DNA of 50,167 nt from Bradyrhizobium sp. 139 (lineage in GTDB: Bacteria > Pseudomonadota > Alphaproteobacteria > Rhizobiales > Xanthobacteraceae). Below are positions 26,848-35,625 of the stretch, one piece after another. Numbering within the stretch: position 1 is the stretch's first letter; each line of letters starts with the position of its first letter. The stretch is from contig NZ_JADPKS010000087.1 in assembly GCF_023074175.1 (NCBI RefSeq), positions 1 to 50,167 on the forward strand, written 5' to 3'. The notes beneath the pieces are model-generated. The model saw only the letters and a program-made list of their open reading frames with translations. It did not search any database and was not told where the DNA came from. The position numbers and the translations under genes were made by a program.

Positions 26848-28062
26848 CTATTTTGGACGAAGTGGAACAGGGCTGAAAGATGACTGTGCAAATTGCTTCA
26901 GCGGCATGGCCTTTCCGAACAGATGGCCCTGCGCAAGGTCGAAGCCGAGTTCGGTCACAGCGATCAGGTCGGCGTGGCTCTCCACACCTTCGGCGACGGT
27001 GCGCACACTGTACTCTTTGGCTAGATCGACGATATGGCGGCACACCGTTCGCTTCAGGGGCCCATCTCCGCAACCGGCGACGTACTGCCGGTCCACTTTT
27101 AATTTCATGAACGGGAATTTTTCCACCCCCATCAGCTGCGGCCAATTGGCGCCGACATTGTCGATTGCAAGGCCAATGTTGTGAAAGCGAACCTCACGCG
27201 CGACCTCGATCAGGAGATCTAGGTTCTGGATCGCTTCCTCGCTATCGATTTCAATCGTCAAGCCGCCGAAAGCGGGGTGCGACGGCATGCGCTGACAGAG
27301 ATCGCGTACCGCTTGCGGGTCAATCAGGAATGCTGCCGGGAGATTGATGGAGAGATCGATCGAAGTTTGCTGCTCCAGAAGATACTGCCAATCCTTGATG
27401 GCGCGGTCGATCACGAACTGCGACAACTCCCTAAAATGCGGATCGTGAGCCTCCGGGATGAAATAGGCCGGTGGAACAACGCCCCAGGTCGGGTGCCGCA
27501 TTCGCACAAGCGCCTCGGCGCCGCGGCGGCTGAGGGTACACGCGTCAAACTTCGGCTCATACCAGAGCTCAAGCCAGCCAGCGTGTAAGGCCTCTCCGAC
27601 ATGGACCGCGGGACGGGGCGCCGGCTCTCTGGGCAAGAGCATGGCGACCCGATCGCGCAGCGTTTCGGCTGCAAACGGCGTCCTCAGCGGCGGCAGCATA
27701 GCAAGTCCATATTCGCCCCCGACCTGCTGCACTGCCGTCATGATGATCGACTCGCGGGCGCCGAACGCCAGCACTCCGCCTGCAAATCCTTCGCGTACGA
27801 GTATCTCGAGCAATCGTCCAGGCTCGATGCGATCCGAGCCAATGCCGAGCAGGATCAGATCAGGGAAGTCCGTGCCGAGTACGTGCGGCAGCTCGTCAGC
27901 AGTCCCGCATTCGCTGATAACAAACCCCATATCCTCCAGCACATCCCGAAGAAAGGCGCGCAGATGCCGCTTGCCGACGGCCACGCACGCTCGCGGCCGC
28001 ACCTTACGCTGTCCGAAGATTACAGGTTTCCCTCCGACCAGTTCGGCCTGCCCATGCTCCAT
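26848..28062 (-). CDS. Receiver-like plus degenerate EAL-domain protein
   Basis: The product of about 404 residues has an N-terminal receiver-like alpha/beta domain (CVAVGKRHLRAFLRDVLEDM, then DLILLGIGSD) and a C-terminal EAL domain (residues about 150-390). EAL domains hydrolyse cyclic di-GMP. Here the signature reads GAEALVRMRHP, the glutamates in LTIEIDSEE and AEGVES and the lysine in MKLKVDR are kept. The usual DDFGTG loop has become IDNVGAN, with the second metal-binding Asp replaced by Asn. Catalysis is therefore doubtful and a ligand-binding role possible. GGGAGTGG lies before the ATG at 28062, so I prefer this start to one 19 codons upstream. No operon partner is visible. Confidence 0.85.
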   Translation of the reverse strand: MEHGQAELVGGKPVIFGQRKVRPRACVAVGKRHLRAFLRDVLEDMGFVISECGTADELPHVLGTDFPDLILLGIGSDRIEPGRLLEILVREGFAGGVLAFGARESIIMTAVQQVGGEYGLAMLPPLRTPFAAETLRDRVAMLLPREPAPRPAVHVGEALHAGWLELWYEPKFDACTLSRRGAEALVRMRHPTWGVVPPAYFIPEAHDPHFRELSQFVIDRAIKDWQYLLEQQTSIDLSINLPAAFLIDPQAVRDLCQRMPSHPAFGGLTIEIDSEEAIQNLDLLIEVAREVRFHNIGLAIDNVGANWPQLMGVEKFPFMKLKVDRQYVAGCGDGPLKRTVCRHIVDLAKEYSVRTVAEGVESHADLIAVTELGFDLAQGHLFGKAMPLKQFAQSSFSPVPLRPK

Positions 28063-28119
28063 TGCAACCACTCCCGTTCCGTGACGGTCCCTTAAACGAG
28101 GAGCGAAGGTCCAAAACAA

Positions 28120-28666
28120 GCTGTGCTTGCCATTATCTTTCGATTCTTCGAGGTAAGCTTAAGATAGTGCATTAGCGTGCAAAATCTTTCGCGATGTTGT
28201 TCAGACGATTTTGTCGGGCGCACGCGTATGATACCTCTCCCGCCTCGCGCAACTTTGTACGAGTGACGCACACGAGTGTGGGGAATCTCACCTTCGGACG
28301 CGCCGAGCTGATGCGCCCTATGGCACGGCGATTACCATGCCGCAAGATCTACTGAATCGAGTCGCTCGTGAGTGATGATCGGAAATCACTCTTACGAAAT
28401 GTTTGATCGGCATGGCCGGCCTGCCCACGTGAGAATGTGCCGTCTCGTGGATTTCCTTTCCAATCGAAGGAAGTCCATCATGAGTTCGCAGCAGGTCAAG
28501 CCGCAGTCGATTCTGAGAACGGCAACAGCTTGCACTTACCTCACCTCTGTTGCTGATAGCGAGTGCGGACGTCCTATTCCCTATCGAGCTTGATAGTTGC
28601 TCTCAGTTGCGTTTTCTGTATCCTTCTGAAGCATGGATATCCTCAAGAGGGACTGGAGGGACTAAC
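28120..28666. other. Intergenic region with one possible mini-gene
   Basis: A 37-codon plus-strand frame at 28480-28593 (MSSQQVKPQSILRTATACTY) has GAAGGAAG before its ATG and could be expressed or be the leftover start of a lost gene. The rest is AT-richer than its surroundings and shows no other recognised feature. Confidence 0.35.
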
Positions 28667-29182
28667 GTGACGGGTGTTCGTGTTGGCGCTGAAGCGCAAG
28701 GCCTGCCCCACGGGGGCACGGCTTTGCGCAAAGGCGTGCCAGGAGATGAGAACGCGATCGCAGAAGCCGTCGGAAAGCTACTTTCTGAATTAGGTGGCCC
28801 CGGACCAGAGTTCAGCCTTGAAGGCGCGAAGCAGGCTGCTTTGCGCCTGATTCAGGATCCCGAAGAGGGCTTCATTTTTGTTATCGAGGAACAAGCCACC
28901 GGGCAGATTGTAGGGGTCGCTGCCACCTCGGCCGTACAGGCCGTGAGAGCAGCCGGAGCGTACGGTGTGCTTCAGGAGCTATGGATTTCGCGCGACTTCC
29001 GAAGCTCTGACCACGGTCGGCATCTGCTCGAGGCGGTACATTCGGAGGCGAAGCGCCGAGGCTGGCAGAAAATTGAGGTTGCGTTGCCCCCGGATGGCTA
29101 TCCAGCTTTACAACGGGTACGCCGTTTCTACGAGGAGAGGGGATATCGGGTTGGAGGATTGCGCGCGCGCAAGAGGCTATGA
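28667..29182 (+). CDS. GNAT-family N-acetyltransferase
   Basis: The product is about 171 residues from a GTG at 28667, preceded by the ribosome site TGGAGGG. It has the GNAT order: FIFVIEEQATGQIVGVAATS (beta strands 2-4), then GVLQELWISRDFRSSDHGRH with LLEAVHSEAKRRGW (motif A, acetyl-CoA binding), and RVRRFYEERGYRVGG (motif B). The P-loop-like Q/RxxGxG is present in the weakened form RSSDHGRHLL. The substrate is unknown; antibiotic, amino-acid and protein acetylation are all possible. The frame is open for another 39 codons upstream, but that part lacks protein-like sequence. It stands alone between intergenic stretches. Confidence 0.82.
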   Translation: MTGVRVGAEAQGLPHGGTALRKGVPGDENAIAEAVGKLLSELGGPGPEFSLEGAKQAALRLIQDPEEGFIFVIEEQATGQIVGVAATSAVQAVRAAGAYGVLQELWISRDFRSSDHGRHLLEAVHSEAKRRGWQKIEVALPPDGYPALQRVRRFYEERGYRVGGLRARKRL

Positions 29183-29762
29183 CAGTACTGCGACCTCTGC
29201 TCCACACAGTTAAAAAGCGCTCCTGGGCTTATCAGTAAAGACTTTCAAAGCAGCAAATCCTGCTGCTTGTTGGTTCTCAAAACGAACGCTCCAACGCGTG
29301 CGTCGCGGCCGAGGATGATCGAGAACCTCGACGCTGATGCGGTGCTTACTCCTACTGCGAGCGGATTACCTCTTCGACCTTCTTGGCGGGTATCAGCCAT
29401 CAAATCGTTCTTCATGGTGCGAAGCGATACGATGGTCTTCTCAAGGCTCGTGGACCGCGAGCCGAAACCTGCCCGGCTAAAAGGCGCGGAGCCAGGTCGG
29501 CGGCGACCCGTTGGGGGCGAAGCCCGACCCAGCCTTACAAACGATGGCCGAGTCGTTCTTTCGTGCTTCCCACACAATGCGACTTACTGACGCCAGTTTC
29601 GGATCACCGCACACAAATGCGATCCATTCGTCGCCAAGTACAATGCCTCGGCAACTGGCAAGCCAATCACAATCATCTACCGGGCTCATTCCTGCATCTT
29701 GATTCGGTGGACCGTCGCGTAAAAGGATTCGGTACCACCTTGTCACTCCTGCTGGCGAACGT
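29183..29762. other. Stretch without a recognised gene
   Basis: A minus-strand frame at 29477-29746 contains the protein-like phrase DEWIAFVCGDPKLASVSRIV, which might be a decayed gene remnant, but no family was recognised. There is nothing else to report. Confidence 0.35.
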
Positions 29763-30662
29763 TCAAGGAAAGTGAGCGAGATCAGCCATCAACACTGATC
29801 CGGCAGAGGATTCCGTAATGAGCAATGTGCCGTTTGCCGACTCCAATACGAGGTTCGTGCAGGTCGCCCCAGCGCAGGACTTGATGCGGGCGATCGTTTC
29901 GCCGTTCGGCGCCATGACGAAGACGTGGCCGAGGGAGGCGTGCGCGACAAAGAGCCGCCCTTTTTGATCCATCGTCAGCCCGTCAGGACCGCTGGTCCCG
30001 AAGAACAAGCTGAACCGTCCCACCTTCCCAACCCCACCGTCACGCATCAGCGGCACGCGCCAGATGCTGTTGTCGCGCGTCATTGCAACGAACAACACGG
30101 CCTCGTCGGGACTGAGCACCAGCCCGTTCGGGCTTGGCCCGTTCGAAATCAGGCAATCGAGCCGGCCGTCAGGACACAGTCGGAACACCCGGCCGGTCGG
30201 ATCGTGCAATCCAGTTTGCCCTGATCGGTGAAATAGATGTCGCCGCTGGTCGCGATATGCAGGTCGTTGCAGCCTCTGAAGGACTCGAAATTGCGGTGCC
30301 CCAGAAGCGGGCTAATAGTATCCCGCTGCGGATCGAGCTCCATGAGGCCGTTCATGTAATCGGCCACCAGCACCCGGCCATCAGGTGCGATCTTCAGACC
30401 ATTCGGGCCAGCCGTCATATTCGATTATCAGAGACCAGATGCCGTCGCGCGAAATCCGGAAAATGCGGCCGAAGGGGATATCGACGACGTAGAGATTCCC
30501 GGACTTGTCGAACGACGGCCCCTCGATGAAACAATCCACCGGATGGCCCCCGCGGTTGGCATCCGCCCATTTCGAGGAAACACCAGGGCGACGAAATTCC
30601 GCCGGCATCGACGAGAACACGCGGGTCTCAACCACCTGAGGCGGCTTGTCGAGATACATCAT
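29763..30662 (-). pseudogene. SMP-30/gluconolactonase-family lactonase, two frameshifts
   Basis: Three consecutive minus-strand frames make one SMP-30-type beta-propeller protein of about 300 residues. The first ends IIEYDGWP, the second begins NGLKIAPDGRVLVADYMNGL and ends DIYFTDQG, and the third starts LHDPTGRVFRLCPDGRLDCL and runs to the end. One extra C in TGGCCCGAATGG (about 30411) and one missing C after CAGGGC (about 30217; restoring it gives QGQTGLHDPTGRV) explain the breaks. Members hydrolyse lactones of sugar acids. The gene overlaps the start of the citryl-CoA-lyase-like gene by 4 bp in the ATGA manner and is the last of a catabolic cluster. The frames are clear; the exact substrate is unknown. 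Confidence 0.85.
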
Positions 30663-31486
30663 GACACGCCTCCCAGCGTGCGGCGCGGCTGGCCCTCATA
30701 TTTGTAGCCAAACTGCTTGGGCATCGGTCCCTTGTTACGATCCTTGCGCCTGGTCTGTTCCCAGGCGTGGGCCAGGATTCCGACCGCGCGCGACAGGCAG
30801 AAGACGCCGCGCGCCAGCGGAGGCGCGAAGCCGAGCTCGCCATAAATGACCGCGGTCGCGCCATCAATGTTCATTGGGATGAGTTTGCCCTTGCGCTGCT
30901 GCATCACGCGCTCGATCGCGCGGGCGGCCTTGGCATAGTCGCCGCTGACACTGCCCTCAGCACCTGCGCCATCCACCAGCGCCAATAGCGGTGCCGCGCG
31001 CGGGTCGACCGGATGAAACCGGTGGCCGAAGCCGGGCAGGTATTTGCCGCGCCTTGCGGTGAAATGGTCGATTGCGGCGGCCGCGGCCTCGCCGATCTCT
31101 AGGCCATCGCGCCTCCGCAGCACATCTTCGTAGAGTTCGACCGCCTGCTCCCCTGCTCCGCCGTGCACGTCATCGAGTGTATTGATCGCGGAGGCCATCG
31201 CACCGTTCAGGGGCAGCCCGCAGCTCACCGCCATCTGCGCAATTGCGATGGAGGGCGCGTGCGGACCGTGGTCAACGGACGCGACCAGCGCAGCTTGCAG
31301 CAGCCGCTCCTGCGCTGGCGTCGGCAGATCGCCGCGCAACATCAGCCAGATCATGCCGGGAAAGGAAATCCGGCCGATCAAATCTTCGATTGGATAACCC
31401 CGATAGGCGATGCGACCGGGCGCGATGTCGCAGATGGAGGTTCGCCACCAACGGGCCGCTTGCTGTCGCAATTCTTCTTCGCTCAT
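30659..31486 (-). CDS. Citrate synthase-family protein, citryl-CoA lyase type
   Basis: The 275-residue product is a short member of the citrate synthase superfamily, closer in length to stand-alone citryl-CoA lyases than to true citrate synthases (about 430 residues). The catalytic triad positions are visible: His in DDVHGGAGE, His in GKYLPGFGHRFHP, and Asp in MNIDGATAVIYGELG. Such enzymes cleave citryl-CoA or related hydroxyacyl-CoA thioesters. It lies 55 bp after the CoA-transferase gene on the same strand, so a two-step activation and cleavage of a dicarboxylic or tricarboxylic acid is a reasonable inference. Its 3' end overlaps the SMP-30 pseudogene. The family is certain, the substrate is not. 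Confidence 0.88.
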   Translation of the reverse strand: MSEEELRQQAARWWRTSICDIAPGRIAYRGYPIEDLIGRISFPGMIWLMLRGDLPTPAQERLLQAALVASVDHGPHAPSIAIAQMAVSCGLPLNGAMASAINTLDDVHGGAGEQAVELYEDVLRRRDGLEIGEAAAAAIDHFTARRGKYLPGFGHRFHPVDPRAAPLLALVDGAGAEGSVSGDYAKAARAIERVMQQRKGKLIPMNIDGATAVIYGELGFAPPLARGVFCLSRAVGILAHAWEQTRRKDRNKGPMPKQFGYKYEGQPRRTLGGVS

Positions 31487-31541
31487 TTCCGGTTCCGCCC
31501 CTTCAACCTGCCGATTGCCAACCGCCGCAAGCCGTCGAATA

Positions 31542-32807
31542 TCATGATATTGGCCCGTCCGCGGCTACGCGGACGGGCAGGAAATCAGCCTCTCCTTGCT
31601 TTGGCGTCCCGACGGCCCGGCTTGAGACCAGTTGCTCGACCTCCGCATACGAATAGCCGAGCCGCTGCAGCCATCGCTCGGTGTCTGCTCCGAGCGTCGC
31701 AGGTGGTAAAGGCACCGAAAACTCCTCATCCAGCCGGAAGCCCGGCCGCGTGATTCGTAACGGCTGCGCACCGTCTTGTTCTGGGGCCAAAGTCTCGACG
31801 AATCCGCGCTCGAGGAGCTGTGGCTGCTGCAAAACTTGCGAGACCGTCAGCACGCAGCCTGCGGGGACTCCAGCCAGATTCATTTGGGCCTCCCATTCGT
31901 CAGCGGGCTTGCAACTCAACGCCTTGTTCAACTCCGTGTTCAGCGCTGCGCGATTGACCTTGCGCATCTCGCGCCCAGCAAAGCGTGGATCCGTCTTCAG
32001 GTCCGGTCGGCCAATCAGGTCGCATAGGGCTTGGTACTGCTTCTGCTCGTTGGCGGAAATGTTCAGCGGGCCTGTTGCGGTGCGGAACGTGCCGGAGGGA
32101 GCCGCGGTGAAGTTCTCGTTGCCGATGGGTTGCGGCTCGACACCAGCGTTCAGGTGGTTGGAGACGACCCATCCCATCGCTGCGACGGTGGCTTCGAGCA
32201 GGGACACGTCAATGAACCGACCGCGGCCGCTATGCCGCTGGTCGACCAGAGCCGCGGCGATGGCAAAGGCAGCAGTCAGTCCCGCAATCGTATCCGAGAT
32301 CGGAAAGCCCGTGCGCAGGGGAGCCGAGGCCGTATCGCCAGTGACGCTCATGGCACCAGACAGACCCTGAACGATCTGGTCATAGGCAGGACGGGCGGAC
32401 CACGGCCCGCTCTGCCCAAAGCCGGAGATCGCGCAGTACACCAGACGCGGGTTCTGCCTGCTGAGCACATCAAAGCCCAGCCTAAGCCGTTCCATCACCT
32501 TCGGCCGGAAGTTTTCGAGCACCACATCTGCTTCCTTGACGAGCCGCAAGAATACCTCGCGGCCCGATTCCGACTTCAAGTCCAGCGCCACGGATTGCTT
32601 GCCGGCGTTCACCGCGACAAAAGAGAGGCCCTGCAGGCGCTCTGCCCTTTGCGGATCGGCGCCGAGGCGCCGCGCGAGGTCGCCGCCGTTCGGATTTTCG
32701 ACTTTGATGACCTCTGCGCCAAGACGTGCGAGATGATAACCGCAGAACGGACCGGCTAACACGTTCGACAGGTCCAGGACGCGGATGCCGGTGAGCGGCA
32801 GAGACAT
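31542..32807 (-). CDS. Class III CoA-transferase (CaiB/BaiF, Frc type)
   Basis: The 421-residue product is a full-length family III CoA-transferase. Markers are VLDLSNVLAGPFCGYHLARL, GAEVIKVENPNGGD, ENFRPKVMERLRLGFD, YCAISGFGQSGPW and the region of the catalytic aspartate in FPISDTIAGLTAAFA. These enzymes move CoA between organic acids through an aspartyl-CoA anhydride. The N-terminal MSLPLTGIRVLDLS gives the usual start. The gene lies between the ABC transporter genes and a citryl-CoA-lyase-like gene in one direction, consistent with uptake, CoA activation and cleavage of an organic acid. The particular acid cannot be deduced. Confidence 0.93.
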   Translation of the reverse strand: MSLPLTGIRVLDLSNVLAGPFCGYHLARLGAEVIKVENPNGGDLARRLGADPQRAERLQGLSFVAVNAGKQSVALDLKSESGREVFLRLVKEADVVLENFRPKVMERLRLGFDVLSRQNPRLVYCAISGFGQSGPWSARPAYDQIVQGLSGAMSVTGDTASAPLRTGFPISDTIAGLTAAFAIAAALVDQRHSGRGRFIDVSLLEATVAAMGWVVSNHLNAGVEPQPIGNENFTAAPSGTFRTATGPLNISANEQKQYQALCDLIGRPDLKTDPRFAGREMRKVNRAALNTELNKALSCKPADEWEAQMNLAGVPAGCVLTVSQVLQQPQLLERGFVETLAPEQDGAQPLRITRPGFRLDEEFSVPLPPATLGADTERWLQRLGYSYAEVEQLVSSRAVGTPKQGEADFLPVRVAADGPIS

Positions 32808-32861
32808 CTGAAGACGCCTTCCTTTAGGTGATCCGATGGTGAGGGCTTGGCCGGCGGGCAG

Positions 32862-33884
32862 CTATTTCAGTTGTTGTGCGGCGCGTTCCGCGAAGCGATT
32901 GGTGAAGGTTTTGTTCAGGTCGATCTTTGCGGCAGCGATTTTTGGATCAAAGTCGCTCAGGACAGCCAGCGGGACCTTGGCCGCCTCAATGTCCATCTGC
33001 CCGGTTGGCGAGAAGAGCGCTTTCGATGCGTTCATGATTTCGATATTCACCTCGCGATTGTCAGTCTTGTAACCAGGAGGAATCGTATCGACGAGCTGCT
33101 CCGTCGGCGTTGCGTTGATCCAGCGGTGAGTTTTGAGCAAGGCGTTGACCAGGCGCTGGACCGTTTCGGGATTTTTGTCGATGAAAGACTGCTGAAGGTA
33201 GAGACACGCGGTCGGATAGGATCCGCCGAAGGCCTGCTTTGAGCCTTCGATCGTGCGCGCATCGAACAGCGCTGTCGCGCTCTTCTTGCGCGCGAGAAGC
33301 GTCGCGATGGGATCGAAATAGACCAGGGCATCGACGTTCATGGCCTCAAGCGCCACCATGCCCGGTGCGCCGCTGCCGACGGCAATGATGTTGACATCGC
33401 GTGGACCCAATCCTGATTTCTTGATGTAGTAACGCGCCATAGTCTCCGTCGATGACCCCGGCGCCGTGATCCCGAGCCTGAGACCCTTCAGGTCGGCGGC
33501 GGTTCTGACCTTGTCGGCGAGATCGCTGCGGACACCGAGCAGGACGCCGGGAATGTCGTTCAGCAGGAACACGCAGGAAATTTGCTTACCCTGCGCCTGC
33601 ATCTGAATGGTGTGATCGTAAAAGCCGATAGTCCCGTCGACGGAGCCGCCGATCAGGGCCTGCAGAGCCTTTGAGCCACCGGCCTGGAAGTTCTCGACGG
33701 TAACGTCAAGGCCTTCTTGCTTAAAGGAGCCAAGCTTCACTCCAAGTTCGACAGGCATATAGTTGAGGATCTGTGACCCCACGGCGATCTTCAATTTTGT
33801 TTTCTTGGGCTCGGTGGCATGCGCCAAAATGACCGAGAATGCGGCCAGCGCCACGACCGGGATCAGTCTTATGGAAACGTGCAT
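32862..33884 (-). CDS. ABC transporter substrate-binding protein (NMT1/SsuA type)
   Basis: The product of about 340 residues has a signal peptide (MHVSIRLIPVVALAAFSVIL, then AHA) and is periplasmic. The body carries the NitT/TauT-type pattern: KIAVGSQILNYMPVELGVKL, LKGLRLGITAPGSSTETMAR and AMNVDALVYFDPIATLL. GGAGG sits five bases before the ATG at 33884, so I take that start rather than one four codons upstream. Family members bind sulfonates, nitrate, aromatic acids or thiamine precursors. Permease and ATPase genes lie directly upstream in the same direction, making a complete importer. Control by the divergent IclR regulator suggests an aromatic or organic acid. Confidence 0.92.
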   Translation of the reverse strand: MHVSIRLIPVVALAAFSVILAHATEPKKTKLKIAVGSQILNYMPVELGVKLGSFKQEGLDVTVENFQAGGSKALQALIGGSVDGTIGFYDHTIQMQAQGKQISCVFLLNDIPGVLLGVRSDLADKVRTAADLKGLRLGITAPGSSTETMARYYIKKSGLGPRDVNIIAVGSGAPGMVALEAMNVDALVYFDPIATLLARKKSATALFDARTIEGSKQAFGGSYPTACLYLQQSFIDKNPETVQRLVNALLKTHRWINATPTEQLVDTIPPGYKTDNREVNIEIMNASKALFSPTGQMDIEAAKVPLAVLSDFDPKIAAAKIDLNKTFTNRFAERAAQQLK

Positions 33885-33917
33885 GCGAACCTCCATGATT
33901 GATGGGAGAGCGTACGA

Positions 33918-34691
33918 TCAGCTTTCGTGCGCAGGCGCCGGCCGCCAGACCAGGAGCCGCTTTTCCGCGCAGTCGACGATGGCATCGAGGACAACGACAA
34001 AGGCGGAGAGAACGATAATTCCTGCGAACACTCCGGTCGCATCGAGGACGCCTTCGGCCTGCGCAATTAAGTGCCCCAATCCTGCGGACGAGCCGAGATA
34101 TTCGGCGACCACGGCTCCCATCACGGCCATGCCGACGGACACCCGCAAGCTCGACAGAATCCAGGTCGTGGCGGACGGCAGGTAGACGTGCCGTAGCAGG
34201 GACGACTTCGATGCACGCAGCAGGCGGGCATTCGCCAGCACGACCGGATTGACCTCGCGGACGCCCTGGAACGTGTTAAAGAATGCGACGAATAGAACCA
34301 GCGTGACGCCGAGCGCAACCTTGGAGGTGAGGCCCAATCCGAACCAGATGACGAAAATGGGTCCAAGCAAGATCCGCGGGATTGCATTGAACATCTTGAT
34401 AAAGGGCTGAACGACTTCGGCAGCGAACGGGCTTAAGCCCAGCCAGATACCAAGTGCTGTGCCGATCCAAATGCCAGCCAGGAACGACAGGACCGTCTCC
34501 AGCAATGTTATGCCAATATCGGTCCAAAAGTCCGCCGTCGACATCCACTCCCCGATCCTTGCGACAAGTGTCGACGGTGCCGGAAAGAAGAAGGGATCGA
34601 TCAGTCCGGCCCACACGCCCAATTCCCAGATCAGGATCAGGCCAAGGACGATGGCGAACTGCGTGAGAGCGACCCTACCCCTGCGTGACAT
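33918..34691 (-). CDS. ABC transporter permease (SsuC/TauC type)
   Basis: The 257-residue product has about six membrane segments (VALTQFAIVLGLILIWELGV, then ETVLSFLAGIWIGTALGIWL, VALGVTLVLFVAFFNTFQGV, FAGIIVLSAFVVVLDAI). The cytoplasmic EAA-like loop reads NPVVLANARLLRASKSSLLR. The AEYLGSSAGLGHLI motif is typical of this permease group. The start at 34691 overlaps the end of the ATPase gene by 17 bp, a sign of translational coupling. A longer frame to 34814 has a Cys/Arg-rich, non-membrane extension and was rejected. It forms the inner-membrane channel with the adjacent binding protein and ATPase. Confidence 0.92.
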   Translation of the reverse strand: MSRRGRVALTQFAIVLGLILIWELGVWAGLIDPFFFPAPSTLVARIGEWMSTADFWTDIGITLLETVLSFLAGIWIGTALGIWLGLSPFAAEVVQPFIKMFNAIPRILLGPIFVIWFGLGLTSKVALGVTLVLFVAFFNTFQGVREVNPVVLANARLLRASKSSLLRHVYLPSATTWILSSLRVSVGMAVMGAVVAEYLGSSAGLGHLIAQAEGVLDATGVFAGIIVLSAFVVVLDAIVDCAEKRLLVWRPAPAHES

Positions 34692-35463
34692 AGCTTTTCT
34701 CCACTTCGGCGCCGAGCAGCGACCAGATTTCACGATAGAGCGCGACGAATTCGTCGGTGGTCTGCAGCGCAGAAACATCGCGCGGACGAGGCAGCCCGAT
34801 CCTGACGTCGGCAACCATGCCGCTGGCGGGACCGGCAGACATCACAACGACGCGGTCCGCCAGCGTGATCGCCTCATCGAGATCATGGGTGATGAAGATG
34901 AGCGAGCGCCGGTCCGCCTGCCAGAGGTCGAGCAGGATGCGGTGCATGAGTCGGCGTGTGTGAACGTCCAGCGCGGAGAACGGCTCATCCATGAGAACGA
35001 TTTTGGGCTCCATGATCAGGGTTTGTGCCATCGCAACGCGCTTGCGCTGGCCGCCGGACAATTGATGCGGATAGCGCTCCTCGAATCCCCTCAATCCGAC
35101 CTTGGCGAGCCAGGGCCGTGCCTGCTCGCGCGCTTTCGCGATCGAGCTGCCCTGAAAGACGAGCCCGAGGCCGACATTGTCCTGGGCGGTCTTCCAGGGC
35201 AGCAGCCCTTCCTGTTGAAGCATGTAGCCGGACTGACCGTTCAGGCCCGTAAGAGACTTGCCGAAAATGCGAACGTCGCCGGCGGCGGGCTTCAGCAGTC
35301 CGGTGACAGTGTTGAGAATGGTCGATTTTCCGCAGCCGGTCGGCCCCACCACTGCAACGAATTCAGTCTCGGCCACCTGGAGGTTCATGCTTTTGACGGC
35401 CGTGAAGTCGCCGAAGCGAATCATCACGTCGCGCAAGTCCACGGCAAGTCCCGGCCGCCCCAT
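34675..35463 (-). CDS. ABC transporter ATP-binding protein (SsuB/TauB type)
   Basis: The 262-residue product is complete: Walker A GPTGCGKSTIL, Q-loop MLQQEGLLPW, ABC signature LSGGQRKRVAMAQ, Walker B KIVLMDEPFSALD and the switch histidine in FITHDLDEA. This is the nitrate/sulfonate/taurine-type importer ATPase. The start at 35463 (MGRPGLAVDLRDVMIRFGDF) was chosen because the open frame upstream to 35724 crosses the divergent promoter and its operators. It is the first gene of the leftward cluster and is probably controlled by the IclR protein encoded divergently 160 bp away. Confidence 0.95.
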   Translation of the reverse strand: MGRPGLAVDLRDVMIRFGDFTAVKSMNLQVAETEFVAVVGPTGCGKSTILNTVTGLLKPAAGDVRIFGKSLTGLNGQSGYMLQQEGLLPWKTAQDNVGLGLVFQGSSIAKAREQARPWLAKVGLRGFEERYPHQLSGGQRKRVAMAQTLIMEPKIVLMDEPFSALDVHTRRLMHRILLDLWQADRRSLIFITHDLDEAITLADRVVVMSAGPASGMVADVRIGLPRPRDVSALQTTDEFVALYREIWSLLGAEVEKSYVTQG

Positions 35464-35484
35464 TGTTTCGCTCCATAGAACTTG

Positions 35485-35613
35485 TTCTGATGTCTGGAAC
35501 CGAGTAGCTCGGGTCTCACGAAGAGTCAATCCTATTCTGATGTGCAGAATGGCGATCGTGCTAAGTGGCTGGACTCTTGGCGCCATTCTGACTATTGGTT
35601 CTGCACAGCAGAA
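35485..35613. promoter_or_regulatory. Three spaced inverted repeats, probable IclR-type operators
   Basis: A TTCTG-N5-CAGAA palindrome occurs three times between the divergent genes. Copy 1 is TTCTG-ATGTC-TGGAA (35485-35499, imperfect). Copy 2 is ATTCTG-ATGTG-CAGAAT (35534-35550, perfect 6-bp arms). Copy 3 is GGTTCTG-CACAG-CAGAACC (35597-35615, perfect 7-bp arms). Copy 3 lies just before the regulator start, so autoregulation is likely. An extra half site ATTCTG occurs at 35585. Confidence 0.7.
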
Positions 35614-35625
35614 CCAGAGGTATCG

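Noticed and set aside
28720..28740. Reverse-strand TGGCACG-CCT-TTGC inside the acetyltransferase gene
   Set aside because: Spacing is one base short and it lies within a coding sequence with no gene downstream.
34459..35478. 339-codon plus-strand open frame
   Set aside because: Antisense to the ABC permease and ATPase genes, which carry all expected motifs.
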